Positions 34,642 through 44,689 of a DNA stretch of 64,000 nucleotides are shown piece after piece. The translations under genes and the position numbers were made by a program. The stretch is from an uncultured Acetobacteroides sp. (lineage in GTDB: Bacteria > Bacteroidota > Bacteroidia > Bacteroidales > ZOR0009), in contig NZ_OY782755.1 of NCBI RefSeq assembly GCF_963678165.1, positions 1,178,001 through 1,242,000 on the forward strand, in the 5' to 3' direction. The notes under the pieces are model-generated. The model was given only the letters and a program-made list of their open reading frames with translations, did no database searches and had not been told where the DNA came from. The first letter of the stretch is position 1. Each line of letters opens with the position of its first letter.

Positions 34642-37600
34642 ATGAAGGTAAAGGCTGTATTTAATCCTTTTAGGGGCATATTGCTGTTGCTCCTATTTAC
34701 GGTTTGTGGACTGAAATCTTTCGCGCAAACGGATACTGAATTTTGGTTTGTCATTCCCGATATTACTTACGAGCATCAGATTCCAGGAGGTGAGCCTGCC
34801 AAATTCACCTTTTCTACATTCGACATGCCCAGCACCGTTACGGTGAGCATGCCGGCCAATCCATCGTTTACCCCAATCATTATAAACATTCCTGCAGGAT
34901 CGGCATACAACCTGTCCATGGATAATTATATCAATACGGCGATTAACGCCAGCAGGGCAGGGAATCCCGATGCAGAGAACCAGTATAAAACGTTACCAAC
35001 TCCCACAAACCCATCTGGGGCAAACAAGTGTGGGCTAAAGATTACGGCTACAACCCCAATTACGGCCTACTACCAGGATGCCAACATCAACAATACCGAG
35101 CTCTATGCGCTGAAGGGGAAGAATGCCCTAGGCAATCATTTCTTTGTTCCGTTTCAAAATCAGCGAACCAACCACGGGTTTTCCAATACCAATCCTGCAT
35201 ACTCCTCCATTAACATTGTGGCCACCAAGGATAATACGGTGATCCACATAAAGCCGAGCCAGGATGCCTACATGCATGGAACGTCGATTCCTGCCAATGC
35301 AGACAAGACGGTAACGCTGATGGCGGGAGAGGCAATTTGCGTTGTTCCAAAGCTCGTTGGTGGGCAGCCCGATAGGTCTGCTGCTGGGCACCTTGCCGGT
35401 ACCGAGATCTCCTCGAGCGAGGATGTTGCCATTACCATTAACGACGACTCCGTTCATGGCGATGGGGGGGGCAACTACGATATTATTGGCGACCAGCTGG
35501 TGAATATGGCTTCGCTGGGGCTTAAGTATGTAGTTCTTCGAACCAAGGCGCAGACCGATGACGACCGCATATACGTAACCGCAACAGAAGATAATACCAC
35601 GGTAAAGTTCTACAATAACAATGGTAACACTTTTTCGACAAAGGTGATAAACGCAGGGGAACAATGCGATATTGGTACGGTTGGCGACTTCTGTATTGTT
35701 GATGTAGATAAGAAGGTTACCGTGCTCCATGTTGGTGGTTATGGCGGCGAGCTTGGTGGCGCCATTCTTCCTGCCATTGATAAGTGTACGGGTAGCACCC
35801 AGGTGGCTTTTAATAAGCTGAATGATGGTGGAAAGACCTTCAATACGAATGTAATGGTGCGTACCAATGGTAAAAACGAGTTTTACCTGAATGGAGTAAA
35901 GGTAAACATGGAAGCCGCCGCTGGAAAAACGTGGACACAGCTTCCTGGTACCGACTGGTGGTTTATGCAGGTGCTCGATTGGAATACGGGCAAGTTTCCC
36001 TCCCTTAAGCAAGGTCAGGGAAATATCCTTACCAATAAGGGTGACCTCTTCCACCTTGGAGTCTTCTACGGAGCCAGTAGCGGAGGTTGTAACTACGGCT
36101 TCTTCTCGGACTTCAACGAGCTAAAGATTGATGCCAACGTTGCAGGTGTAGAAGCTGGCGAAACCAAGGTTTGCTTTGGCGCCCCAATTCAGCTTTATGC
36201 CAAAGGGGGTACAACGTATAAGTGGACTCCTGTCGATTATCTAAGCGATCCTGCCGTATTCAACCCAATTGCCAACATCCCGTTTCAAGGGGTGAAGCAG
36301 TACCAGGTTGAGGTTTCAGGAGCATGTAACATGAAGGAGGTTAAAACCATTAACCTCCAGATCTTGCCTCCGGTTAAGGCCAACTTCTCCGTCGACAACA
36401 TTACTGGATGTTCACCCCTTACGGTTAACTTTACCAATACCTCCCTGAATGCGGCCGAGTTACGCTGGAGCTTTGGCGATACCAAGGATACGGTTTCGAA
36501 TATGTTTAAGGCCACAGGCTTGGTGGAAAAGTTTAGCCATCTATACGTAAACAATACCGATACCCCCATAACCTACACCGTTCAGCTCATCGTAAAGAGC
36601 GAGTCGGGCTGTGGCGATGTTATAGAAAAGCAAATTACGGTGTACCCATCGGTGGAGGCAAAGATGAATCGAATCGATCCTACTCCGTCCTACTGTTCGC
36701 CACGTAGCCTTACCTTCGAGAACGTATCGCCGCCAACGGCGTTGCCAGCCAGCGATATTACCTATATCTGGGATTTTGGTGATGGGGGAAGCGTTAATAC
36801 CAGCGATCCAACCGTAAAGCACGACTTTTCCGCTCTAAACAAGGATAAACTGCGTTACGATGTGTCGTTGACCATGATCAACAAGTTTGGCTGTAAGTCG
36901 ATTGCGAAAGATACCATCGATGTTTACGGAAAGGTGGATGCATCCTTTTCGCTCGATAAGATAAGCGGATGTCCCGATCCAACATTTAACGCCGTGCTAA
37001 CCGATGGATCAACAGGTCCTATTAAGAAAAGGACTTGGGATTGGAGTGGCTTCTCGCAGACCCCAAGCGCCACCCTTGCCAATGCTTACGATATCTCTAC
37101 CACAAGTACTTCGGCTACTACGGTTACCCGTACTATAAAGTTGGATGTTGAAGGTGCTGGTGGATGTAAGGATTCGTATAAACAAGATGTGACAATTTAT
37201 CCGTATGTCAACGCTACCTTCTCGTTTAATGGAGGAACCGACCTCTGCGATGGGGAGATGCTTAACATAAGCAAGTTTTCGTCAGGTGGCGCTACCGATT
37301 TTCTTTGGGAATTCGGTGATGGATCCACTTCTACAGAGGCAACACCTGCGGTGGCGCACCTTTACAATAATGCTAGCTATGCTACCGCAACGTACGATGT
37401 TAGGCTTACGGTTAAATCTTCCGAGGGAGGTTGCCAAAGTACCTACGTTTCACCTACTAAGGTAAAGGTCTTTTCGCGTATCGATCCCGATTTTTCCATA
37501 AAAGATCTCGGAGGGTGTGCTCCTTTTAATGCCACCATACTAAACGTCTCTAAAGGTAATGCGTCGAATAAGTACGAGTGGAACTTTAAGGATGGTTCGG

Positions 37601-40600
37601 CTCCTGTTGTTGAAAATACGCTAGTTGCTAGCCGACAACACTTATTCACCAATAGTACAACCCTCCCCGAAAAGCATTTCGTAGAGCTTACGGTTACCAA
37701 CGAGGGTGGCTGTTTTAAGACTGTTTCTCGTTTGGCAACCGTTTATCCACAGCCAGTCGCCGACTTTACGGTTGATAACTCCATTGGTTGTAATCCGTTG
37801 CCAGTTGCCTTTACTGCTTCAACCAGTGCTAAGGAGTACGATTACCAATGGTCGTTTGATGATGGGGCTACGGGATCGCAGCCTGCCATCTCGCATACCT
37901 ACAACAACTTCGATTTTACAAATGATGCAACCTTTAATCCAACGCTCGAGGTTAGTTCTATATATGGATGTAAGGCATCTATAACAAAGCCGATAAAGGT
38001 GCATCCTTTCCTGAAGGCTGCATTTACGGTTCAGCAGTTATCTGCTTGTGCTCCTTTCGATGTTAAGGTTACTCCCAACTCGTTAGGCGCAACCTCTTAT
38101 GCTTGGGATTATGGAGATGGAAGAACCGCTACTAAGACAACAGGGGATTCGTTTACCATCAGCTACGACAATACAGGGGCAACATCTGCAACGTACCCCA
38201 TTAGCTTGGTGGCTACCAACTCTGGTGGTGCCTGTCAGTCTACCGCAAGTACTGTTCCTGTGGTGGTCGACCCTCGGGTAGTGGCTAACGGAACATTTAC
38301 AGTAGTTGACAAGTGTACGGGTGCGATTACCTTTAATAATACTTCAACAGGTGCCACCTCCTATACTTGGGACTTTGGCGATGGGCAATCGGCCAGTGTG
38401 GCCAGCACGGCTGCTCAGCAGCACACCTACGAAAATAGGACTGCATCGATAAAAACTTATACGGCAACGCTAACTGCCGAAAATGCTAAGGGGTGTAAAG
38501 CCACAAAAACGTTCAGTATAGATGTAGTTCCTCGTGTAGAATCGTCGTTTACCTACGATGTAGTCGAGAAGTGTACTCCTATGAAGATTCACATTATCAA
38601 TACCTCGTTGAATGGAACTGAATTTCAGTGGGACTACGGGCATACCGTTGGTGGTGTTGCTCAGCAGGATGTTAAAACGGTAAAGGATGCCTTTGACAGA
38701 ATTATTGATAGCGAAGATCCATCTCAGGTAAAAACCTATACCCTTAAGTTAACTACATTGGATAAATCATCGGGCTGTTCTGCGGTTTCTACAAAGGATA
38801 TTAGCGTATATCCAAGGGTAAAACCTTCTTTCACCAGCTCTATTATTGATAAGTGTACAGGAAAACTATCCTTCCAAAATGCGACTACTGGTGCAATAAC
38901 ATATACATGGAATTTTGGGGATATGAGCTCTTCGTACACAACAGATAAGCTAGATCCTGTTGCACATACCTACTTGAATAGGAGTGGTATTAATGCAACA
39001 TTTAACGCTAAGTTAATTGCTAGTAACTCTATAGGATGTTCTGCTGAATTTGCTCAGGATATTTCTATTGTTCCTCTTGTTGAGTCTAGTTTTACCATGG
39101 AGGAGTTAGAAAAGTGTACCCCAGTTAAGGTTAAGTTAACCAATACCTCGTTGAATGGTAGTGAGTTTAAATGGGATTATGGGCATACTATTGGAGGAAT
39201 TGCACAACAGGAGACTAGGGCAACAAAGGATGCTTTCGAGAAGATAATTGATAGCGAAAATCTCAATCAGATTTTGACCTACCAAATAAAGTTAACCACC
39301 CTAGATAAGGTGTCAGGTTGCTTTGCTGTCTCCTCTAAGGATTTGACCGTATATCCAAAAGTATTACCATCTTTTACCAGCGCCGTTGTTGATAAGTGTA
39401 GCGGGAAGATGTCTTTCCAAAATGCGACAACGGGTGCCACAACTTATACTTGGTTCTTTGGAGATCCAAGTTCGGCGTACTCTACAGATAAGCTAGATCC
39501 TGTATCTCATACCTATCTGAATAGAAATGCAACCAATGCAACTTTTATTGCTAAGATTGTTGCTAGCAATGCTATTGGATGTTCTGCTGAGGCTGTGAAG
39601 GATATTTCGATTGTTCCTAGAGTAGAATCGAGTTTTACGTTGGAGGAGTTGGAGGTTTGTACCCCAGTGAAGGTTAAGCTCACCAATACTTCGCTCAATG
39701 GACAGCAGTTTACGTGGAATTATGGTCATACTATTGGGGGTGCATCCCAAGTTGATGTTAAGACTGATAAAATTGCTTTTGAGAAGATTATCGATAGTGA
39801 ATCAGCTAACACAGTAGTGAACTATCCTATTAAGTTGGCGGTGCTTGACAAAAATACGCTCTGTGCCGACGATTCAACAATTAGTCTTACGGTTCACCCA
39901 AGATTGATACCTTCGTTTACTTCCGATAAAGCTGTTGGTTGTTCAGACCTACCTGTCGTACTAACTAATACATCTACAGGAGGGAATCTCTCCTTTAATT
40001 GGGACTTTAACGACGGACAGTCGGTAAAATCTTCAGATGTTACGGAGACAGTGGCTCATACATTCGTCAATAGGAATTCTGTTACGAAGAATTATAGCGT
40101 GGTACTAACCGCAACTAACGCAAAGGGGTGTAAAGCTACTGCATCTAAGTCCATAGGTGTATACCCCAAGGTTGAGGCTGCCTTCACCTTTGTTCAGTCT
40201 TCGAAGTGTACCCCATTCCCGATTGATATTGCCAACAGTTCACTTAATGGAACTGAATATTCTTGGGATTTTGGGCATGTAGTAAATGGAAATAAGCGAG
40301 ATACTCTTACAATAACAAAGGCTGGATTTAGAACATACATCTATAATGGCAATAGTTCGAACGCTCAAACATACACGTTAACGCTTACTGCTCGTGATGC
40401 TGCAACGGGATGTAATGATGTTATAACTAAAACTGTTGATGCTCAACCTGAGGTTAAATCTAGTTTTAGTTTGAGTACGGACAAGGGGTGTAATCCACTT
40501 ACAGTTTCGTTTACCAATTCGTCTACAGGTTCTTCTGCATACACCTGGAACTTTGGAAATAATACCTCTTCGGCAAGTGTTACACCTGCATCAATGGTAT

Positions 40601-42837
40601 TTACCAATAGTGATACTGTTAGCATTAAAACCTATAATATTGTGCTAACCTCTAAAAACCAAGATGGATGTACCAATGTTTCTACCAAGCGTGTAGATGT
40701 TTATCCAAAGATGTTGGCTGATTTTAGTTTAGACAAGGTAAATGGATGTACGCCTTTAACTGTTAAGGTTGCTAATGCATATCCATCTTCGGCATATCGT
40801 TACGAGTGGTCCTTAGGTTCGAACGGAACTAGCACTTCACAGCAAATTCCTGATTTGAACTTTATAAATTCGACTACGGATTATACTATTCAAACCGAAA
40901 ATTTAAAGTTAAAGGTATTCTATAAGGGAGACGCGACCTGCTATAAGGAGGTTGAGCGTTCGGTAGATATTTATCCTGGAACACGAAGCGATTTTGCAAT
41001 GGATGTTACAGAAGCTTGCAATCCATTGGTCATAAACTTTACAAACGAAACAAAGTCGTACAACAACTCTGCTTCTTATAGATGGAACTTTGGTAGCCTA
41101 GGTGGTTCTGGAGATGTTAATCCTAAGTATACATTTACTAACCTGTCAAAAACCGAGAGGGTTACGTATGCTGTTAAGCTAAAGTCCACTTCTATCCACG
41201 GATGTAGTGACTCAACGACTAAGACGGTTGTGGTTCGTCCTATCCCTAAGGCTCAAATGGCAATAAATACGGCCTCGGGTTGTGCTCCATTTAACGTGGA
41301 TGTACAGAATCTCTCTATAGGTTCTATGCCAACATACACCTTTTGGCTTGATAATGATAGAACGACATCTGTGGTAAGAAATGGTAATTCTAATGTTCAG
41401 TTTAACGTTGATAATCTTGCTGATACTCCTAAAATGACGGAGGTGTGGCTAAAGACGGTTAGCGATTTTGGTTGTAAAGACAGTATTTCTCAGAAGGTGT
41501 ATACATATCCTCATGTTACATCAGCCTTTACTTTTACACCTTCGGATGCAGGATGTAATCCGTTGACGGTGAATTTCGCGAATACCTCAAAGAATGCAAT
41601 TTACTACACTTGGGATTTTGATGATGGGGTTACTGCTCACGTTAGCTCACCTAGCCATGTGTTCCAAAATTTCAAGGAGCAGGATAGGGTGTATAATGTT
41701 AAGCTTAAAGCTAAATCGGAATATGGTTGTGAGCATGTGTCATCGAAAGATTTTACGGTATTCTCGGCTCCTATTGCCTACTTTACCATAGATCCACCTT
41801 TGCGTACTTTCCCAGATGCTTCGTTCCTGTTTAACAACCAGACAACTCCAAAGGCAATAAATTGGAACTACGAATGGACTTTTGGAGATGGAGGCAAGTA
41901 CATTGGCGTAGATCCTCCTGTATATACTTATAAGACATGGGGCGATCAGGGAAATGACTATAAGTACAATGTAACGCTGAAGGTGTCGAATGGAAACTGT
42001 AAGGATGAGATGACACAGTTCCTTTATCTAAAGCCTGCTATTCCTGTTTCTATTTTCTCGTCTAGCGTTGGTAGTAGCTGTTCTCCTTTGGAAACTCAGT
42101 TTGTTCATCAGGCGAAGTTCTATAAGTCTATTGAGTGGAATTTCGGAGATGGAACAACTTCAACTGAGGATAGCCCATATCACGTGTTCAGAACTCCTGG
42201 AAAGTATCACGTTCAGTTAACCGTAAAAGGTGACGGTGGTAATTCTTACTCTTATACTACATTGGAGGTCTTCCCTAATCCTGTAGCAAGTTTTAAACTT
42301 GCTCCTGGCGAGGCAATGCTGCCCGAGGCTCGTGTACAGTTCTATAATACGTCAATCGAAGGAAAAGATTACGCTTGGGATTTTGGAGATGTGCTAGGTA
42401 CGTCAACGGAGAAGAACCCTACATACAGCTATAAGAAGTTGGGTAACTACAATGTGCGCCTAAAGGTGACTTCCGAGAATGGTTGTGTGGACGATACGTT
42501 GGTAAAAGCTGCGGTTAAGGTAGTAGGCGAGGGTGTACTTAAATTCCCCAATGCTTTCATTCCGAACCTCTACGGGGGGAATGGCGGTACCTACGAGGTG
42601 CCCGACTACAAAAACGAGGTATTCCATCCTACGAGCGAGGGTGTGGTTGTATACAAACTATTGATCTATAATCGTTGGGGTGAGAAGTTGTTCGAAAGCG
42701 ATGAGATCGGCAAAGGCTGGGATGGCTACTACAAGGGTAAACTCTGTGAGCAGGGTGTATACGTGTACAGAGCTACGGGCCGATTTACCAACGGAAAGAC
42801 GTTCGACCTTAGAGGTGACGTTACGCTACTTCGATAG
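34642..42837 (+). CDS. Giant PKD-repeat surface protein with T9SS type B sorting domain
   Basis: A 2731-residue protein. A signal peptide (about 1-28, ending KSFAQ) is followed by a 480-residue N-terminal region similar to IgGFc-binding-protein-like domains (TDTEFWFVIP, VTATEDNTTVKFYNN). More than twenty PKD modules come next, each with a WDFGDG-type motif and one or two cysteines. Residues about 1299-1660 contain a near-exact tandem duplication with a 181-residue period. The last 90 residues (FPNAFIPN, YNRWGEKLFESDEIGKGWDGYYKG, QGVYVYRATG) are the gliding-motility/T9SS type B C-terminal domain. I used the ATG at 34642, not a TTG two codons earlier. PorP/SprF is encoded 12 bp downstream, as is usual for type B cargo. 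Confidence 0.9.
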   Translation: MKVKAVFNPFRGILLLLLFTVCGLKSFAQTDTEFWFVIPDITYEHQIPGGEPAKFTFSTFDMPSTVTVSMPANPSFTPIIINIPAGSAYNLSMDNYINTAINASRAGNPDAENQYKTLPTPTNPSGANKCGLKITATTPITAYYQDANINNTELYALKGKNALGNHFFVPFQNQRTNHGFSNTNPAYSSINIVATKDNTVIHIKPSQDAYMHGTSIPANADKTVTLMAGEAICVVPKLVGGQPDRSAAGHLAGTEISSSEDVAITINDDSVHGDGGGNYDIIGDQLVNMASLGLKYVVLRTKAQTDDDRIYVTATEDNTTVKFYNNNGNTFSTKVINAGEQCDIGTVGDFCIVDVDKKVTVLHVGGYGGELGGAILPAIDKCTGSTQVAFNKLNDGGKTFNTNVMVRTNGKNEFYLNGVKVNMEAAAGKTWTQLPGTDWWFMQVLDWNTGKFPSLKQGQGNILTNKGDLFHLGVFYGASSGGCNYGFFSDFNELKIDANVAGVEAGETKVCFGAPIQLYAKGGTTYKWTPVDYLSDPAVFNPIANIPFQGVKQYQVEVSGACNMKEVKTINLQILPPVKANFSVDNITGCSPLTVNFTNTSLNAAELRWSFGDTKDTVSNMFKATGLVEKFSHLYVNNTDTPITYTVQLIVKSESGCGDVIEKQITVYPSVEAKMNRIDPTPSYCSPRSLTFENVSPPTALPASDITYIWDFGDGGSVNTSDPTVKHDFSALNKDKLRYDVSLTMINKFGCKSIAKDTIDVYGKVDASFSLDKISGCPDPTFNAVLTDGSTGPIKKRTWDWSGFSQTPSATLANAYDISTTSTSATTVTRTIKLDVEGAGGCKDSYKQDVTIYPYVNATFSFNGGTDLCDGEMLNISKFSSGGATDFLWEFGDGSTSTEATPAVAHLYNNASYATATYDVRLTVKSSEGGCQSTYVSPTKVKVFSRIDPDFSIKDLGGCAPFNATILNVSKGNASNKYEWNFKDGSAPVVENTLVASRQHLFTNSTTLPEKHFVELTVTNEGGCFKTVSRLATVYPQPVADFTVDNSIGCNPLPVAFTASTSAKEYDYQWSFDDGATGSQPAISHTYNNFDFTNDATFNPTLEVSSIYGCKASITKPIKVHPFLKAAFTVQQLSACAPFDVKVTPNSLGATSYAWDYGDGRTATKTTGDSFTISYDNTGATSATYPISLVATNSGGACQSTASTVPVVVDPRVVANGTFTVVDKCTGAITFNNTSTGATSYTWDFGDGQSASVASTAAQQHTYENRTASIKTYTATLTAENAKGCKATKTFSIDVVPRVESSFTYDVVEKCTPMKIHIINTSLNGTEFQWDYGHTVGGVAQQDVKTVKDAFDRIIDSEDPSQVKTYTLKLTTLDKSSGCSAVSTKDISVYPRVKPSFTSSIIDKCTGKLSFQNATTGAITYTWNFGDMSSSYTTDKLDPVAHTYLNRSGINATFNAKLIASNSIGCSAEFAQDISIVPLVESSFTMEELEKCTPVKVKLTNTSLNGSEFKWDYGHTIGGIAQQETRATKDAFEKIIDSENLNQILTYQIKLTTLDKVSGCFAVSSKDLTVYPKVLPSFTSAVVDKCSGKMSFQNATTGATTYTWFFGDPSSAYSTDKLDPVSHTYLNRNATNATFIAKIVASNAIGCSAEAVKDISIVPRVESSFTLEELEVCTPVKVKLTNTSLNGQQFTWNYGHTIGGASQVDVKTDKIAFEKIIDSESANTVVNYPIKLAVLDKNTLCADDSTISLTVHPRLIPSFTSDKAVGCSDLPVVLTNTSTGGNLSFNWDFNDGQSVKSSDVTETVAHTFVNRNSVTKNYSVVLTATNAKGCKATASKSIGVYPKVEAAFTFVQSSKCTPFPIDIANSSLNGTEYSWDFGHVVNGNKRDTLTITKAGFRTYIYNGNSSNAQTYTLTLTARDAATGCNDVITKTVDAQPEVKSSFSLSTDKGCNPLTVSFTNSSTGSSAYTWNFGNNTSSASVTPASMVFTNSDTVSIKTYNIVLTSKNQDGCTNVSTKRVDVYPKMLADFSLDKVNGCTPLTVKVANAYPSSAYRYEWSLGSNGTSTSQQIPDLNFINSTTDYTIQTENLKLKVFYKGDATCYKEVERSVDIYPGTRSDFAMDVTEACNPLVINFTNETKSYNNSASYRWNFGSLGGSGDVNPKYTFTNLSKTERVTYAVKLKSTSIHGCSDSTTKTVVVRPIPKAQMAINTASGCAPFNVDVQNLSIGSMPTYTFWLDNDRTTSVVRNGNSNVQFNVDNLADTPKMTEVWLKTVSDFGCKDSISQKVYTYPHVTSAFTFTPSDAGCNPLTVNFANTSKNAIYYTWDFDDGVTAHVSSPSHVFQNFKEQDRVYNVKLKAKSEYGCEHVSSKDFTVFSAPIAYFTIDPPLRTFPDASFLFNNQTTPKAINWNYEWTFGDGGKYIGVDPPVYTYKTWGDQGNDYKYNVTLKVSNGNCKDEMTQFLYLKPAIPVSIFSSSVGSSCSPLETQFVHQAKFYKSIEWNFGDGTTSTEDSPYHVFRTPGKYHVQLTVKGDGGNSYSYTTLEVFPNPVASFKLAPGEAMLPEARVQFYNTSIEGKDYAWDFGDVLGTSTEKNPTYSYKKLGNYNVRLKVTSENGCVDDTLVKAAVKVVGEGVLKFPNAFIPNLYGGNGGTYEVPDYKNEVFHPTSEGVVVYKLLIYNRWGEKLFESDEIGKGWDGYYKGKLCEQGVYVYRATGRFTNGKTFDLRGDVTLLR

Positions 42838-42849
42838 TTTTGGAGGGAT

Positions 42850-43833
42850 ATGATGATGTTAAGGAAATATTTGCTTGTATTATTTGTTGGGTTTGGTGTT
42901 TTGTTTGCAAAGGCGCAAGATCCACAGTTTACGCAGTTTTATGCTAACTCGCTATACCTGTCGCCATCTTTTGCTGGTGCGATAAAGGATTCTCGTATAA
43001 CGGCTAGCTATCGTAACCAGTGGACTGGCTTAAGCAAATCGTTTAATACCTATAATGTTGCTGTTGACCATTACTTCTACAATTTGAAAAGTGGAGTAGG
43101 TTTGATAGCGTTTCGTGATGTTGCCGGATCATTGAACCTTGCAAATACCTATTTGGGACTGCTATATTCCTATAATATTCCGATAAACTTTGAGTGGTAT
43201 GTTCGACCTGGTGCTGGTTTCTACTATAATCAGCGTTCGATTGATTACTCAAATCTTATCCTCGGAGACCAACTTTCATCAGGAGGTCAGAATAGCTCGA
43301 TCTCTAATCTGAAGGGAAATGCATCTAATCGCGAATTCGACTTCTCTGCATCTTCTCTTCTAGTTGGTCCCAATGTATGGTTAGGATTGGCCTTTGATCA
43401 CCTGCTTCGTCCTGATCGGTCATTGCTTGGGTCGGAGAATCGGGTTCCTATTAAGATATCGTTGCATGGGGGATATCGTTTTGTATTGCAAGGCTATTAC
43501 CTTAGACCCGTTGATGAAAGCGTAACGGCTGCTTTTAACTACAGGCAGCAGGGAATTTATCATCAGTTTGACCTCGGGCTGTACTGGTATAAGCGTCCAT
43601 TAATGGTTGGTGTATGGTATAGAGGGATTCCTGTTGCTAAGAATTCGGGAACCGATGCGCTTGCATTTCTTATAGGCATAAAGGTGCCAAACTTTAATAT
43701 TGCCTATAGCTACGATCTTACTGTTTCCAATTTTGGGGTAGATTCGGGAGGTGCTCACGAAATATCGTTAACCTACGAGTTTAGCACTCAAGGAAGGAAA
43801 AAGTGGAAGGCCGTTCCTTGTCCTGAGTTTTAA
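42850..43833 (+). CDS. PorP/SprF family T9SS-associated outer-membrane protein
   Basis: A 327-residue protein with a signal peptide (about 1-23, ending FAKAQ) and DPQFTQFYANSLYLSPSFAGA, the family N-terminal motif. The remainder alternates in beta-strand fashion, as expected for an outer-membrane barrel, with YRNQWTGL and IGIKVPNFNIAYSYDLTVSN near its end. PorP/SprF proteins are needed for secretion or surface attachment of type B cargo. Its gene is 12 bp after the PKD giant, so the two are co-transcribed and probably form a cargo-anchor pair. Confidence 0.93.
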   Translation: MMMLRKYLLVLFVGFGVLFAKAQDPQFTQFYANSLYLSPSFAGAIKDSRITASYRNQWTGLSKSFNTYNVAVDHYFYNLKSGVGLIAFRDVAGSLNLANTYLGLLYSYNIPINFEWYVRPGAGFYYNQRSIDYSNLILGDQLSSGGQNSSISNLKGNASNREFDFSASSLLVGPNVWLGLAFDHLLRPDRSLLGSENRVPIKISLHGGYRFVLQGYYLRPVDESVTAAFNYRQQGIYHQFDLGLYWYKRPLMVGVWYRGIPVAKNSGTDALAFLIGIKVPNFNIAYSYDLTVSNFGVDSGGAHEISLTYEFSTQGRKKWKAVPCPEF

Positions 43834-43922
43834 CCTGTTATTGCAAGTTGAAGATGCTTATTTGATGCTCTGGGGATGTCGTATTTTTACATGTATCATG
43901 TGAGTGCGTAAATAAATTAGTA

Positions 43923-43930
43923 TATATTTG
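43923..43930 (+). promoter_or_regulatory. Promoter -7 element TATATTTG for the OmpH-like gene
   Basis: An exact TAnnTTTG match, 27 bp before the ATG at 43958. No -33 TTTG is evident. Confidence 0.55.
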
Positions 43931-43957
43931 CATTGAACACGAAAACAAAAAACTTTT

Positions 43958-44551
43958 ATGAAAAAAGGAGCATTAATTTTTTATATCGCTATCTCAGCTG
44001 CAGTTATTGGCCTTTACATCATGTTCTTCGTTTCGAAAGGAAGCCAAGAGAAGATTGTTGCAGGGACTCCTGCTGCATCTAAGAATGTGATTGCTTACGT
44101 TAATATTGATACTGTTTTAGCAAAGTACGATATGGCAGCCGATCTGAACAAGTCGTTACAGGATAAGACTAAGAAGATCGAAGGCGAATTTGGATCAAGA
44201 GTTCAAAGCTTCCAACGCGAGGCGGTAGACTTTCAGGATAAAGCTCAAAAGGGGTTGATTACCCGTTCGCAGGCAGAAGATATGCAAGGGAAACTTCAGC
44301 AGAAGCAGCAGTCGCTTTCTCAGCAAGAGAATCAGTACCGCATGCAGCTTGCCGAAGAGCAACAGGTTGCCCTTCGTAACATCCATACTAAAATTGTTGA
44401 TTTCCTTAAGGAATACAACAAGACCAAGGGGTATTCGGTAATCATTAGCACCACTTTGTATGGTGGGCCTGTACTAGTTGGCAACGAGGCTATCGATATT
44501 ACCAAAGATGTGATTAAAGGATTGAACGATTCTTACACTCCTGGAAAGTAG
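43958..44551 (+). CDS. OmpH/Skp family periplasmic chaperone-like protein
   Basis: A 197-residue protein with an uncleaved-looking N-terminal helix (ALIFYIAISAAVIGLYIMFF). The motif VIAYVNIDTVLAKYDMAADL follows, then a long coiled coil (about 65-150, rich in Gln, Lys and Glu). The end has GYSVIISTTLYGGPVL and DITKDVIKGLNDSY, all typical of the OmpH/Skp family. Skp-like proteins hold outer-membrane proteins unfolded in the periplasm. The gene is monocistronic, with its own promoter and terminator. Confidence 0.93.
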   Translation: MKKGALIFYIAISAAVIGLYIMFFVSKGSQEKIVAGTPAASKNVIAYVNIDTVLAKYDMAADLNKSLQDKTKKIEGEFGSRVQSFQREAVDFQDKAQKGLITRSQAEDMQGKLQQKQQSLSQQENQYRMQLAEEQQVALRNIHTKIVDFLKEYNKTKGYSVIISTTLYGGPVLVGNEAIDITKDVIKGLNDSYTPGK

Positions 44552-44578
44552 CGTATTTTGTACTTTAAATAACAAGTT

Positions 44579-44608
44579 AAGGGCTACCGAAATTCGGTAG
44601 CCCTTTTT
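44579..44608 (+). terminator. Rho-independent terminator after the OmpH-like gene
   Basis: AAGGGCTACCGAA and TTCGGTAGCCCTT form a perfect stem around a single A (the closing pairs probably open into a small loop), followed by a T run. Confidence 0.93.
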
Positions 44609-44689
44609 GCATGCGGTTAAACGGGCTTTTGCTTGGTTTAATTTAAGGAATAGCCTACTTTAGGGAAACGTATTTCTAAAGAGTGAGAA

